DNA of 64,000 nt from Solirubrobacter soli DSM 22325 (GCF_000423665.1 NZ_AUIK01000024.1:1-64000), one strand, 5' to 3'. Numbered from the stretch's first letter, positions 6,308-15,409 are shown. Notes: generated from the sequence alone by a model not told the origin. A program made the numbers and translations.

Positions 6308-6904
6308 ATGACGATGACGGAGAAGAACTTAAGGGTCCTGCTCGCGGACGACCGCGAGGAGGAGCTGCGCGAGCTCGGCGACGTGCTCGAGGCGCTCGGA
6401 CACGAGGTCACGCCGTTCGCGGTGTCCGTGTCGGAGGCGGTCGAGCTGATCGCGCGCGAGGACCCCGACCTGGCGTTCGTGGTGTTCGACGGCAACGACG
6501 CCCACGGGCTCGCGCTGATCGCCGAGACCGTCGAATTCGCGTCCGGCCCGGTGCTGGTCACGATCCGCGAGGTCGAGGAGAACAAGACGATCGCGCAGGC
6601 CGCGGACATGGGGATCGCGGGCTACGTGGACTCCTGGGCGCCCGCCGACGTGCAGGCCGCGATCGAGGTCGCACTGGCGCGTCACCGGGACGAGCAGCGA
6701 CTGCGCGAGAAGGTCTCCCAGCTCGAGTCCGCGCTCGAGCGGCGCGCGGTCATCGAGCGCGCGAAGGGCATCCTGATGGAGCGCCACTCGGTCGACGACC
6801 GGCGCGCGTTCGAGCTGCTGCGCGACCACGCGCGCTCGGGCTCGCGGCGCGTGGTCGAGGTTGCGCAGAGCGTGCTCGACGGGCACGCGCTGCTACCGAA
6901 GTAG
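6308..6904 (+). CDS. ANTAR-domain response regulator
   Basis: 198 aa. The N-terminal receiver-like domain keeps LLADDREEEL but has FDGNDAH where the phospho-acceptor loop should be, so phosphorylation is uncertain. A coiled linker (LREKVSQLESALERR) leads to a C-terminal ANTAR domain (about 148-190: AVIERAKGILMERHSVDDRR then AFELLRDHAR), which binds paired hairpins in mRNA and causes antitermination. GAAGGA lies about 9 nt before the ATG. It is divergent from the sigma gene and its last 12 bp overlap the convergent phosphatase gene. Confidence 0.9.
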   Translation: MTMTEKNLRVLLADDREEELRELGDVLEALGHEVTPFAVSVSEAVELIAREDPDLAFVVFDGNDAHGLALIAETVEFASGPVLVTIREVEENKTIAQAADMGIAGYVDSWAPADVQAAIEVALARHRDEQRLREKVSQLESALERRAVIERAKGILMERHSVDDRRAFELLRDHARSGSRRVVEVAQSVLDGHALLPK

Positions 6905-7651
6905 CGCCACGAGCTCGTCAACCACCGCTGACGCGCCGGCCACGTGCCAGCGCGTCTCGCGCTCGACGATCGTGGCGACGCCGCCCGCCTCGGTGACCAG
7001 GAGCGCGCCCGGAAGCCAGTCCCACGGGTCGGTCGCGGGCTGGATCCAGGCGTCCAGGCGGCCCGCGGCGACCCAGGCGAGCTCGAGCGTGCCAGGTCCG
7101 GCGTGGCGGAAGAGGCCTGCGGCGTCGACGATCGTGTGCGCGTTGGCGCGCACGCCCGGTGCGACGAGGCGGTCCTGACGGAAGAACGTGGCGACGTGGG
7201 CGGTCTTGAGCGTGCGGCCCTCGCGCACCTGGAGCCGTTGCCCGTCCACGTGGGCGCCCTCGCCGCGCGCCGCCGTGTAGAGCTCGTCGCCGTCGTAGAC
7301 CGCCGCGGCCCGGCCTTCGAGCACGACGGCGCTGCACCACGTGGCGATCCGGCTGGCGAACGCCACCGTGCCGTCGATGCCGTCGATGAACCAGCGACGG
7401 CCGGTCTCGCCGGCGTCGTTGGCGCCCTCCTCGCCGACGATGGCGTCGGCGGGCCGGTGGGCGCGCAGGACCTCGACCGCGGCGGCCTCGGCCTTGGCGT
7501 CCGCGTCGGTGACGAGGTCGGCGCTGACGCCCTTGGCGCGCGGGTTGAGCGGGTCGGTGCGGGCGGCCTCGGCGGCCCTGAAGGCCGCCTGAGCGGCGGC
7601 AACGGCGATTGACAGGTCGGATTGATCGCTCGCGCTTGTGGGAAGCATCAC
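6893..7651 (-). CDS. inositol monophosphatase-family phosphatase
   Basis: 252 aa. Metal-dependent sugar or inositol phosphatase fold. Motifs: VGEEG (first metal-binding Glu), WFIDGIDGTVAFAS (the D-G-x-D-G-T metal and catalytic motif) and the C-terminal DPWDWLPGALLVTEAGG. Substrate could be myo-inositol-1-phosphate, histidinol phosphate or another; this cannot be settled from sequence. Start MMLPTSASDQSDL. It converges on the ANTAR gene and diverges from the small hydrophobic protein gene. Confidence 0.9.
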   Translation of the reverse strand: MMLPTSASDQSDLSIAVAAAQAAFRAAEAARTDPLNPRAKGVSADLVTDADAKAEAAAVEVLRAHRPADAIVGEEGANDAGETGRRWFIDGIDGTVAFASRIATWCSAVVLEGRAAAVYDGDELYTAARGEGAHVDGQRLQVREGRTLKTAHVATFFRQDRLVAPGVRANAHTIVDAAGLFRHAGPGTLELAWVAAGRLDAWIQPATDPWDWLPGALLVTEAGGVATIVERETRWHVAGASAVVDELVALLR

Positions 7652-7685
7652 AGACAGTTAGGTTCTTCGAGAGAAAGGGCTGGAA

Positions 7686-7859
7686 GTGATCGGAATTCTG
7701 ATTGCTGTACTGCTTGCTGCGCTCGTGTACGCGCTCTGTGTCGTCCTTGGTCTTCCCGCGATCGTCGCGATCATCGCCGCGATCCTCGTTCTGCTCGCCG
7801 GCATCCCCAGTGGCGGGTACGGTCTCGGCAACCGCTGGGGCGGAAGGCGCGGAGTCTGA
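7686..7859 (+). CDS. 57-aa hydrophobic membrane protein
   Basis: GTG to TGA encodes 57 aa. The segment IGILIAVLLAALVYALCVVL, then LPAIVAIIAAILVLLAG, gives two transmembrane helices, and the tail is Gly/Arg-rich (GLGNRWGGRRGV). AAAGGG is suitably placed upstream of the GTG. The stop overlaps a CTG in frame with the YihY gene (CTGA), suggesting coupling. I do not recognise the family. Confidence 0.6.
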   Translation: MIGILIAVLLAALVYALCVVLGLPAIVAIIAAILVLLAGIPSGGYGLGNRWGGRRGV

Positions 7860-8803
7860 CCGGAACCCCGCGTGAAGGCGCGGCCGTCACCGACGGCCGC
7901 CTCGCGGGCCCCGCACTGACGTTCGGGGATTTCAAGAGCGCGTTCGGGCGCTGCCGCAAGGACTCGATCACCGATGACGCGGCGGCGCTCACCTACTACT
8001 CGCTGCTCTCGCTCTTTCCGGCGCTGCTCTTCTGTGCGGCGCTGTTGGGCGTCTTCGGCCAGCAAGGGCTGATCGACGACGCCGCCTCTTACCTGCGCGA
8101 CGCCGGCGCGCCGCAGAACACCGTCGACGCCGTGACCAGCGCGCTTCGCTCCGCCCAGGACCAGCGCGGCAAGGCCGTCGTCGCGCTGATCGTCGGCCTG
8201 ATGATCTCGCTCAACGGCGCGTCTGGCGCGTTCGCCGCGGTCGGGCGGGCGCTGAACAAGATCTTCCGGGTCGAGGAAGGCCGCGGCTTCGTCAAGCGCA
8301 AGGTCCAGGACCTGGCGTGGACGCTGCTGCTGATGGGCCTCGCGCTGATCACCTTCGTGCTGATCTTCCTCGGCGGCCAGCTCGCCGCCGACGTCTTCGA
8401 CAAGATCGGCCTCGGCGACACCGCCGCGTCGCTCTGGATGTACCTGCGCTGGCCGGCCGCGCTGCTGGTCGCCATGGCGATCTACGCGATCGTCTACTAC
8501 GCCGCCCCGAACGCCGAGGTGCGCCAGTTCCGCTGGATCACGGCGGGTGCGGTCACCGGCGTCCTGCTCTGGATCGTCGTCTCCGGCCTGTTCTTCGTCT
8601 ACGTCTCGAACTTCTCGTCGTACTCGGCGACGTACGGCGCGTTCGCGGGCGCGGTGATCCTGCTCGTGTGGCTGTGGGTGACCAACGTCGCCGTGCTCTT
8701 CGGCGCCGAGCTCAACGCAGTAGTGGATCTGCGGCGGGCGGAGCACCTCCCTGCGACGTACGACGGGCCGGTGCTCCCGGCCAAAGAGCCGGCGGAGGCC
8801 TAG
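7856..8803 (+). CDS. YihY/BrkB-family inner-membrane protein
   Basis: About 315 aa; a multi-pass integral membrane protein of the YihY/UPF0761 family. Conserved N-terminal segment DDAAALTYYSLLSLFPALLF, then GASGAFAAVGRALNKIFRVEE, and C-terminal helices with LLWIVVSGLFFVYVSNFSSY and VAVLFGAELNAV. The start is unclear: no ATG or GTG occurs in frame near the conserved N-terminus. I tentatively placed it at a CTG overlapping the upstream stop; an upstream TTG at 7622 would give a non-conserved basic extension. Function of the family is unsettled. Confidence 0.82.
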   Translation: MTGTPREGAAVTDGRLAGPALTFGDFKSAFGRCRKDSITDDAAALTYYSLLSLFPALLFCAALLGVFGQQGLIDDAASYLRDAGAPQNTVDAVTSALRSAQDQRGKAVVALIVGLMISLNGASGAFAAVGRALNKIFRVEEGRGFVKRKVQDLAWTLLLMGLALITFVLIFLGGQLAADVFDKIGLGDTAASLWMYLRWPAALLVAMAIYAIVYYAAPNAEVRQFRWITAGAVTGVLLWIVVSGLFFVYVSNFSSYSATYGAFAGAVILLVWLWVTNVAVLFGAELNAVVDLRRAEHLPATYDGPVLPAKEPAEA

Positions 8804-11800
8804 AGCCCGCCGGAGCATCCCGGTCGGACCGATCATGCTCCGCCGAACTCCTGAGCGTCTCCTCTTGTGAGTAGCTGCAGAGCGCGTGGCGGCCGGGGCA
8901 GTCGCCGCACAGCTCGCGGTGCGGAGTCTTCGTGACCGCGTAGTCGTGGGTGAGCAGGCCGTGGGCGAGGCTAGCGAGCGCGTCGGCGAGCTCGGGGGCG
9001 TCGTCAGCCTGGTAGGTCGTGGTGACGGTGTCGCCGGGGCGCTCGAGCAGGCAGTAGGCGACCTCGACCTTCGGCGCGCCCGCTCTGAGCGCGGCGAGCG
9101 CGTAGACGAGCCGCTGCGTCTCGTAGTTGCGCGCGATGTACTCGGCGGGGGTCGCGTCGTCGGGGACGTGGTCGGTCTTGTAGTCGACGACCAGGTGGGC
9201 GCCGTCGGCCTCGTGGGCGTAGACGTCGACGATGCCGCGCACCAGCGGGCCGCCGCCGTCGGGCTCCAGCGCGAACGCGAACCACGCCTCGCGGGTCGTG
9301 CTCGTCGCCTCGGTCAGCCGCTTGCTCAGCGGTGAGTCCGCGAACGCCTGGACGAACGCGTTGATCTCCTGGAGCTCTTGGTCGGTGAGCGTGACGCCCG
9401 CGTCGTCGCCGAACGCGCGCAGGGTCTGCTCGTCGGGCGCCTTGGGATCGCGGAAGTCGATCGCCTCGAGCGCGCGGTGGACGATCGAGCCGCGCGTGCG
9501 CGGGTCGATACCCGCCACGACCTCCGGCTCGACCTCCGGCGGCGGGGGCGTGACGTCCGGCAGCCCGAGCACGCGCCGTAGGTAGAACCGGTAGCCGCAC
9601 TTGGCGTAATCGGTCAGCTGCGAGTAGCTCAGCCGCTGCGGCGTCGGCCGCGCGCGGGCCGGCGCGGGCGGGACGAACGCGGGCTTGGCAGGCAGCGCGG
9701 TCGTCGGCTTGGCGGCGCGCGCCCGCGGGCGCGACTCGAGCGCCCGCTCGGTGAGGACGGTGCCGAACGTCTCGGGCACGTTGAGCTGCGCGACGACCCG
9801 CGCCTGGCGCCCGTCCCAGTCGCGCACGAGGAGCTCGGCCGCCGCCGGCGAGTCCGGCTGGGCGCGGCGAGACCGCGCGCGGGGCGCGGCGCCACCCGCC
9901 GCGCCGGCGGCCCCCGCGGCGCCACCCGCCGCGCCGGCCGCGCCGGCCGCGCCCGCGGCGGCGCCCGCCGCGCCTGGGCTGCCCGCGGCGCCACCCGCCG
10001 CCTCCGCGGCGCGCGCGAACACCACTTCGGGCAGGCCCACCATCGCGCGGGCGATCCAGTCGAGGGGCGGGCCGCCCGGGCGGGGGGACGGCCAGCGGGA
10101 GATGTCGGTGCCGCCGGAGAGGATCAGCAGCTCCTTGGCGCGGGTCATCGCGACGTAGAAGAGGCGGCGTTCCTCCTCGGCGTCGGCCTCGGCGTCGGCG
10201 TCGGCGAGGTCGGTCCAGGTGGTCGTGGGGATCGTGTCGCCGCCGCCGAGCGGGGCGAGCCGTAGGCCCGCGGTGCCGTCGTCGGCGACGAGCAGCGGTG
10301 AGCGGGTGCCGCCCGCCTTGCGGCCCAGGTCGGCGACACAGACGACGGGGAACTCGAGGCCCTTGGCGCGGTGGATCGTCATCAGACGCACGGCGTCCAG
10401 GCCCTCGGACTCCAGGGCGGCCTCGCCTTCGCGGGCCTCGGCGAGGTCGCGCGCCTGGGCGTCGGCGAGGAAGCCGCGCAAGTCGCGGCCCTCGGAGCGC
10501 TCGTACTCGCCCGCCAGCCGCATCAGCTTGCGCAGGTTCGCGAGGCGGCGGTCGCCGCCTGGGCGCGCGAGCGTGGCGAGGTCGTAGCCGGTGGCGACGA
10601 TCGCGCGCTCGAGCAGCACCTCGAGCGGGGCGCGCTGCGCGTGCTCTCGTTCGGCGGCGAGCAGGCGGGCGACGGGGCTGCCGGTCGCCTGCACGGCGTC
10701 CCACAGGCTGCCTCGGGCGTGACCGTCCTGGGTCAGGCGGAACAGCTCGTCCGTGTCCGCGCCGTGGAAGGGCGAGGACAGCACGATCAGCAGCGCCTCC
10801 TCGTCCTGTGGGTTGGCGAGCACGCGCAGCCAGGCGAGGCCGTCGCGGACCTGCTCCTGGCTCCAGTAGCCGCGGCCGCCGACGACGTACGTCGGCAGGC
10901 CCTGCTCCTCCAGCGCCTCCTCCAGCAGACGCAGGGAGGCGGTCGCGCGGACGAGCACGACCATGTCGCCGGCGCGGCGCCCGCCGTCGAGCTCGCGGCG
11001 CAGGCGGTCGGCGAGCAGGCGTGCCTCCGCGCGCCGCCAGGGCTGGTCTCCCCCCTGCGCGAGACCCAGGCGCGGCGCCAGCTCGTCCCACCCCTGGGTC
11101 CCGGTCACGAGCAGCTCGACGGGCGGCTGACCGCTGGGCGGGCCGACGTCGAAGAGCCGCAGCGCCCCGTGCTCGTCGACGCTCAGCTCCTTGCGGCCGG
11201 CGTTGAGCGGGGCGAAGCGCTCGCCCAGCTCGGGACGGAAGGCGGCGTTGAGGACGTCCAGGAGCTCCTCGCGGCTGCGGAAGTTCATCGACAGGCGGCG
11301 GACCTCGCGCGGGTCGAGCGTGCTCGCCCGTCCGCGGAAGATGTTCACGTCCGCGTGGCGGAACCGGTAGATCGACTGGAACTCGTCGCCGACCGCGAAC
11401 AGGTTGTCGCGCTCGAGCGACTGCAGGATGCCGAGCTGGACCGCGTTCGTGTCCTGGAACTCGTCGATCATGATCAGCTCGAACCGCTCCGCCCACTTGG
11501 CGCGGGTCGGCTCGTCATGCAGGAGGTCGCGGGCGCGCAGCTCGAGGTCGTCGAAGTCGATCGCCGCCCGCTCGGCCTTCGCGTCGTCGTACGCGGCGCC
11601 GTAGGCGTCGAGGAGCGCGTCGATCAACGCGAGCGCGGTGACGGCGTGAAAGTCCGCGCACGCCGCGCGGTAGGCGGTGAACGCGGCGCGGTAGGCCTCG
11701 CACGCGTCCGAGGTGAGCGCCTTCGCGCCGCCCTTGAGCTCGGCCGGGTTGAGCGCGCCCGGCCACGGCACCTGCCCCGCCCCGGCCGGGCCCGGCAAAG

Positions 11801-12563
11801 CCCGGGCGGGGCCAGGCGTGGGGCCGGTTGAGCCCGGCGTGGCGCCGGCGGGGCCCGGCGCCGCGGGGGCCTGCGGGAGCGCCGCCTCGAGCAGCTCGCC
11901 GCAGAGCTCCAGCGCGTCTCGTCCCGCCGCGACGCGGACGCCGTCGCCCGCGGTCGCCAGGTCGCGCGCCGCGGCCTCCCTCGCGGCGGCGAGCGCGGCC
12001 GGGTCCGGCGCCGGAACGGGCGGCGGGATCACCAGGCGGGGGCGGGCGTGGCCGCGGGCGCGCAGGCTCGCGTAGGCGTCCTGGACGAGGTCGCGCAGGC
12101 CGGGGCCGTAGGAGGCGGCGAGGTCGATCGCGCCGGCGCCGTGACGGCGCGCCCACGTCTCGAGCGCGGCCTCGTAGCTGGCCTCCGCGAGGCGCTGGGC
12201 GGCCGTCTCCTCGAGCACCTCGAAGTGCGGGTCCAGCCCCGCGGCGAGCGGCTGGGCGCGCAGCAGGCGGGCGCAGAAGCCGTGGATCGTGCCGATCCAG
12301 CCGCCGTCGACGGCGCGGGCGCTCTCGTCGTCGCCGAGCTCGAGCAGGCGGTGGCGCAGGCGCTCGGCCAGCTCGCCCGCCGCCTTCTCGGTGAACGTGA
12401 GCGCGAGCACGGCGTTGACGTTGACGCCGTCCTCGCGCACGGCGGTCGCGATCCGCTCGACCATCACCGCGGTCTTGCCCGAGCCCGCGTTGGCGGTCAG
12501 CAGCGAGGAGTGCTCGCGGGCGCCGATCGCGGCGCGCTGCTCGGGCGTCCAGTTGCGGCTCAT
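8712..12563 (-). CDS. addA: AddA/AdnB-like UvrD helicase with C-terminal PD-(D/E)XK nuclease
   Basis: 1283 aa. Superfamily 1A helicase: Walker A ANAGSGKTAVMVERI (about residue 23), motif Ia LTFTEKAAGELAERL, Walker B MIDEFQDTN, and motif VRLMTIHRAKGLEFPVV. The C-terminal nuclease has GIVDVYAH and VVDYKTD. A cysteine in KCGYRFYL plus the final CGDCPGRHALC suggests a 4Fe-4S staple. Two GC-driven low-complexity inserts are present (Pro/Gly/Ala at about 11740-11880; Gly/Ala at about 9885-10010). Its ATG overlaps the addB stop (ATGA). The reading frame runs about 50 aa past the normal end, over a hairpin and 92 bp into the convergent yihY gene. Role: processing double-strand breaks for recombination. 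Confidence 0.9.
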   Translation of the reverse strand: MSRNWTPEQRAAIGAREHSSLLTANAGSGKTAVMVERIATAVREDGVNVNAVLALTFTEKAAGELAERLRHRLLELGDDESARAVDGGWIGTIHGFCARLLRAQPLAAGLDPHFEVLEETAAQRLAEASYEAALETWARRHGAGAIDLAASYGPGLRDLVQDAYASLRARGHARPRLVIPPPVPAPDPAALAAAREAAARDLATAGDGVRVAAGRDALELCGELLEAALPQAPAAPGPAGATPGSTGPTPGPARALPGPAGAGQVPWPGALNPAELKGGAKALTSDACEAYRAAFTAYRAACADFHAVTALALIDALLDAYGAAYDDAKAERAAIDFDDLELRARDLLHDEPTRAKWAERFELIMIDEFQDTNAVQLGILQSLERDNLFAVGDEFQSIYRFRHADVNIFRGRASTLDPREVRRLSMNFRSREELLDVLNAAFRPELGERFAPLNAGRKELSVDEHGALRLFDVGPPSGQPPVELLVTGTQGWDELAPRLGLAQGGDQPWRRAEARLLADRLRRELDGGRRAGDMVVLVRATASLRLLEEALEEQGLPTYVVGGRGYWSQEQVRDGLAWLRVLANPQDEEALLIVLSSPFHGADTDELFRLTQDGHARGSLWDAVQATGSPVARLLAAEREHAQRAPLEVLLERAIVATGYDLATLARPGGDRRLANLRKLMRLAGEYERSEGRDLRGFLADAQARDLAEAREGEAALESEGLDAVRLMTIHRAKGLEFPVVCVADLGRKAGGTRSPLLVADDGTAGLRLAPLGGGDTIPTTTWTDLADADAEADAEEERRLFYVAMTRAKELLILSGGTDISRWPSPRPGGPPLDWIARAMVGLPEVVFARAAEAAGGAAGSPGAAGAAAGAAGAAGAAGGAAGAAGAAGGAAPRARSRRAQPDSPAAAELLVRDWDGRQARVVAQLNVPETFGTVLTERALESRPRARAAKPTTALPAKPAFVPPAPARARPTPQRLSYSQLTDYAKCGYRFYLRRVLGLPDVTPPPPEVEPEVVAGIDPRTRGSIVHRALEAIDFRDPKAPDEQTLRAFGDDAGVTLTDQELQEINAFVQAFADSPLSKRLTEATSTTREAWFAFALEPDGGGPLVRGIVDVYAHEADGAHLVVDYKTDHVPDDATPAEYIARNYETQRLVYALAALRAGAPKVEVAYCLLERPGDTVTTTYQADDAPELADALASLAHGLLTHDYAVTKTPHRELCGDCPGRHALCSYSQEETLRSSAEHDRSDRDAPAGSRPPPALWPGAPARRTSQGGAPPAADPLLR
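8811..8842. terminator. bidirectional terminator-like hairpin
   Basis: CGGAGCAT (8811-8818) pairs with ATGCTCCG (8835-8842); inside it CGGTC (8821-8825) pairs with GACCG (8827-8831). It lies between convergent yihY and addA. Its core GGTCGGACCGA is shared with the right end of the 147-bp element. Confidence 0.5.
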
Positions 12564-15409
12564 GAGCGGCAGATCCCCGGGTGCGCGCAGCCGCCCTGGT
12601 AGCCGCAGCGGTCGGGGCATGGCTTGATGCGGCCCGCGCGGAGGTCGGCCGCGGCCTGGGCGGCGATCGTGCGGGCGTCCTGCAGGCGGGTCTCCAGCAG
12701 CGCCGCGTCGCTCACGTCGCCGTTGACGTAGCGGCCGGGGATGTCGGCGCGGACGACGCCGCGGGGGCGCTGGTCGGTGGTGCCGATCGGCTGATAGAGC
12801 GCGCCGGCGATCTCCACGCCGAGCTTCTCGCGGACGGCGAGCGCGTACAGCGCCGCCTGGATGCGGCTGTCCTCCGCCCAGCGGGCGCCCGCGTGGACGG
12901 TGCGGCCCTTGTAGTCGCGCACGATCGCCTGGTTGCCGCGCGTGTCGACGCGGTCGACGCGCCCGCTGACCGCGACCCCGTCGAGCATGTAGTCGTCGAA
13001 GCTCCACTCGAGCTGGGTCGGCTCCCACTCCGCGCCGGTCTTGGCCTCGTGGCGGATGTAGCGCTCGAGGTCGACCTCCAGCGCGCGCGCGGCGGCCCTC
13101 GCGGCCGTGGTCCGCGCCGCGGTCTGCAGCTCGCCGATCGCCGTGTGCAGCTCGGTGAGCGCCCGCGGGAGCGAGGCGGGCGTGAGCCTCGCCGATCCCG
13201 TGTGCTCCTTCAGGCGGGCGAGCGTGCGCTCGAGCACCTCGTGGGCGAGCGAGCCGCGCCGCATCGGCAGCGGGTCCGCGTCGACCGGGCCGGGCTTGAG
13301 CACGTGCTCGACCAGCCACTTCACCGGGCAGGTGGCGAAGGTCTCCAGGCCGCGGGCGGACTCGCGGTCGCGGGCGGCGAGGGCGCGCAGCACCGCCGGG
13401 TCGCTCGGCGCGGCCAGCGGGGCCGGGTCGGGCGCGTCGCCGGTCGCGGCCTGCGAGCGGCGCAGCTCGTGCGGCGTCGGCGCCTCGGCCGGCGGCCACG
13501 TGATCTCGGCCAGCAGCCGGCGCCCGCGGTCCTCCCAGAGCTCGTCGGTGAAGAGCGCGCGGACGTCGTCGAGGAACGGCGACGCCTGCTGCGGGCCGCC
13601 CTCCTCGTCGCTCGAGCGGAAGCTCAGGAACAGCGCCTCCTCGGGTCGCGAGACGCAGGCATAGAACAACGAGCGCTCACGTGGGAGCGTCGCCTCGTGG
13701 CGTGGCAAGACAAGCCCGGATGCGATCGCCAGCGCCGCCCGCGCTCCGTCGTCGAGGAACGGCTCGGGCTGTGGACGCTGCGGCAGCTCGCCCTCCTGCA
13801 GGCCGCACACGAGGATCGCCCGGAAGCGCCGCGCGCGGATCGCCAGCGGGTCGGCGAGCAGCACGCCGGGCATCCCGTCCTCGACGGGCGCGGTCTCGCG
13901 CACCTCGGTCCGCGCCAGCGCGTCGAGCAGCTCCGCCGGCGTGCCCGCCAGCTCCGGGTCCTGCTCGGCGATGCGGATCAGCTCCTTGACCGCCGTCCGC
14001 AGCTCACGCGCGGCCCGGGCGTCCGCCTCCGCGCCGGCGTCGAGCACGCTCGCGCGCCGCTCGTGCGGCGCGGTCCAGATCGCCTCCGCCTCGTTCATCA
14101 GCGCGGTCAGGAACGGCGTGGCTCCTTCCTCCGCCGCGTCCGCCAGCGCGTCGAGCGCGATCAGGTCCTGCTCGCCCATGCGCTGCCACCAGAAGCGGGC
14201 GTCGCGAGCGGTCCGCGCCTCGTGGCGGCGAACCGAGACCTCGAGCCGGTCCGCCCCCGAGCCTTCGAGCTTGCCCGGCGTGCGCAGCCACGTCACGACG
14301 TCCATCGCGGTGCCGCCCAGTGCGGCGCGGGCGAAGGCGAGGACGCCGGTGCCGAGGCGGGTGTGGGAGAACGGGGTGCGGCGATCGCGGGCGACCGGGA
14401 TGCCATAGCCCTCGAGCACCTGCGCGAAGAGATCGGCGCCGGAGCGCACGAGGACCGCGATGTCCTCCGGCGCCATGCCGTCGCGCAGCAGCTCCAGGAC
14501 CGACGCGCCCACGAGCTCGGCCTCGGCGCGCTCGCCGCCCGCCTCCAGCAGACGGACGGCGCCGTTGGGCGGCACGACGCCCGTCTGCGGCTCGAACAGC
14601 CCGCGCTCGAGGTGGTGGAGCGCGCGGCGGGCGCTGGCGGCGTAGTGCTCGGAGCGGGCCTCGAGGACGACGTGCTCGCGGGCGATCGGCTTCAGCAGCT
14701 CGACGGTCGCGGCGCTGCCCGCCAGCGCGGCGCGGCCCGGCTCGTAGCTGAGGGCGACCGTCACCTCGGTGTCCGTGTGGCGGACGAGCGTCTCGACCAG
14801 CGCGAGCTGGGCGGGCGTGAGGTCGTCGAAGCCGTAGAGGAGCAGGGGCTTGCCCTCCCACGCTTCCCGGACCTTGTCCAGCGCGGCGTGGGCGAGCCCG
14901 TCGGCGTCGACGGCGCCGAGCGCCTCGAGCCGGCGGTGGTACGCCGAGTACAGCGCCGCCAGTTCGCCCGCGTGCGGCGGCGCGGTGCCGGCCTCGCGCC
15001 AGGCGCGGACGGCGGCGGCGAACCGCTGCGGCGTCGCGAGCGAGCGCTGCAGCTCGGTGAAGAGGTCCCCGAGGGCGTCGGCGAAGCCTGGGCCGCGCGC
15101 GGAGGCCGCGAGCGCGTGCAGGTCGGTCTCGCGGATCGCGGCCCGTACGACGCGGTCGCGCGCCAGCCTCCCCAACGGCCGCCCGCGCACGCCCGCCGAG
15201 CGGGCGATGTCGCGCATCAGCCGCGGGAACGTCGTCACGTCGGCGCCGAACACGATCCCCGCGCCGGCGAGCTCGCGGGCGTAGTGGGCGGCGTCGGCCG
15301 AGGTCGGGACCACGAGCACCGGGTCGCGCGAGATCGCGGCACGCAGGCGGTCGAGCACCGCGCCGGCCTTGGCGGCGTTCGCGGGTCCGGTGATCAAGGT
15401 CAGCGGCAT
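12560..15409 (-). CDS. addB: AddB-like nuclease/helicase-fold subunit
   Basis: 949 aa, partner of the helicase-nuclease encoded directly downstream. The N-terminus has a degenerate P-loop (LITGPANAAKAG, no GKT), so this subunit is unlikely to hydrolyse ATP. Helicase-like motifs follow (CGLQEGELPQRP; LFYACVSRPEEALFLSF). The C-terminal PD-(D/E)XK nuclease reads GRVDRVDTRG then AIVRDYKG. One Cys upstream (TCPVKWL) and three or more at the end (CPDRCGYQGGCAHPGIC) fit the AddB iron-sulfur staple. The ATG at 15409 (MPLTLITG) was chosen over a GTG 9 bp earlier. Confidence 0.88.
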   Translation of the reverse strand: MPLTLITGPANAAKAGAVLDRLRAAISRDPVLVVPTSADAAHYARELAGAGIVFGADVTTFPRLMRDIARSAGVRGRPLGRLARDRVVRAAIRETDLHALAASARGPGFADALGDLFTELQRSLATPQRFAAAVRAWREAGTAPPHAGELAALYSAYHRRLEALGAVDADGLAHAALDKVREAWEGKPLLLYGFDDLTPAQLALVETLVRHTDTEVTVALSYEPGRAALAGSAATVELLKPIAREHVVLEARSEHYAASARRALHHLERGLFEPQTGVVPPNGAVRLLEAGGERAEAELVGASVLELLRDGMAPEDIAVLVRSGADLFAQVLEGYGIPVARDRRTPFSHTRLGTGVLAFARAALGGTAMDVVTWLRTPGKLEGSGADRLEVSVRRHEARTARDARFWWQRMGEQDLIALDALADAAEEGATPFLTALMNEAEAIWTAPHERRASVLDAGAEADARAARELRTAVKELIRIAEQDPELAGTPAELLDALARTEVRETAPVEDGMPGVLLADPLAIRARRFRAILVCGLQEGELPQRPQPEPFLDDGARAALAIASGLVLPRHEATLPRERSLFYACVSRPEEALFLSFRSSDEEGGPQQASPFLDDVRALFTDELWEDRGRRLLAEITWPPAEAPTPHELRRSQAATGDAPDPAPLAAPSDPAVLRALAARDRESARGLETFATCPVKWLVEHVLKPGPVDADPLPMRRGSLAHEVLERTLARLKEHTGSARLTPASLPRALTELHTAIGELQTAARTTAARAAARALEVDLERYIRHEAKTGAEWEPTQLEWSFDDYMLDGVAVSGRVDRVDTRGNQAIVRDYKGRTVHAGARWAEDSRIQAALYALAVREKLGVEIAGALYQPIGTTDQRPRGVVRADIPGRYVNGDVSDAALLETRLQDARTIAAQAAADLRAGRIKPCPDRCGYQGGCAHPGICRS

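Noticed and set aside
9880..10010. Gly/Ala-rich repeat in the AddA-like gene as a separate tandem-repeat element
   Set aside because: It is imperfect, stays in frame, and is best explained as a GC-driven low-complexity linker.
12564..13499. Minus-strand N-terminal extension of the AddA-like frame
   Set aside because: It is Arg/Gly/Pro-rich shadow of addB in another frame; the helicase starts at MSRNWTPEQ on the ATGA overlap.
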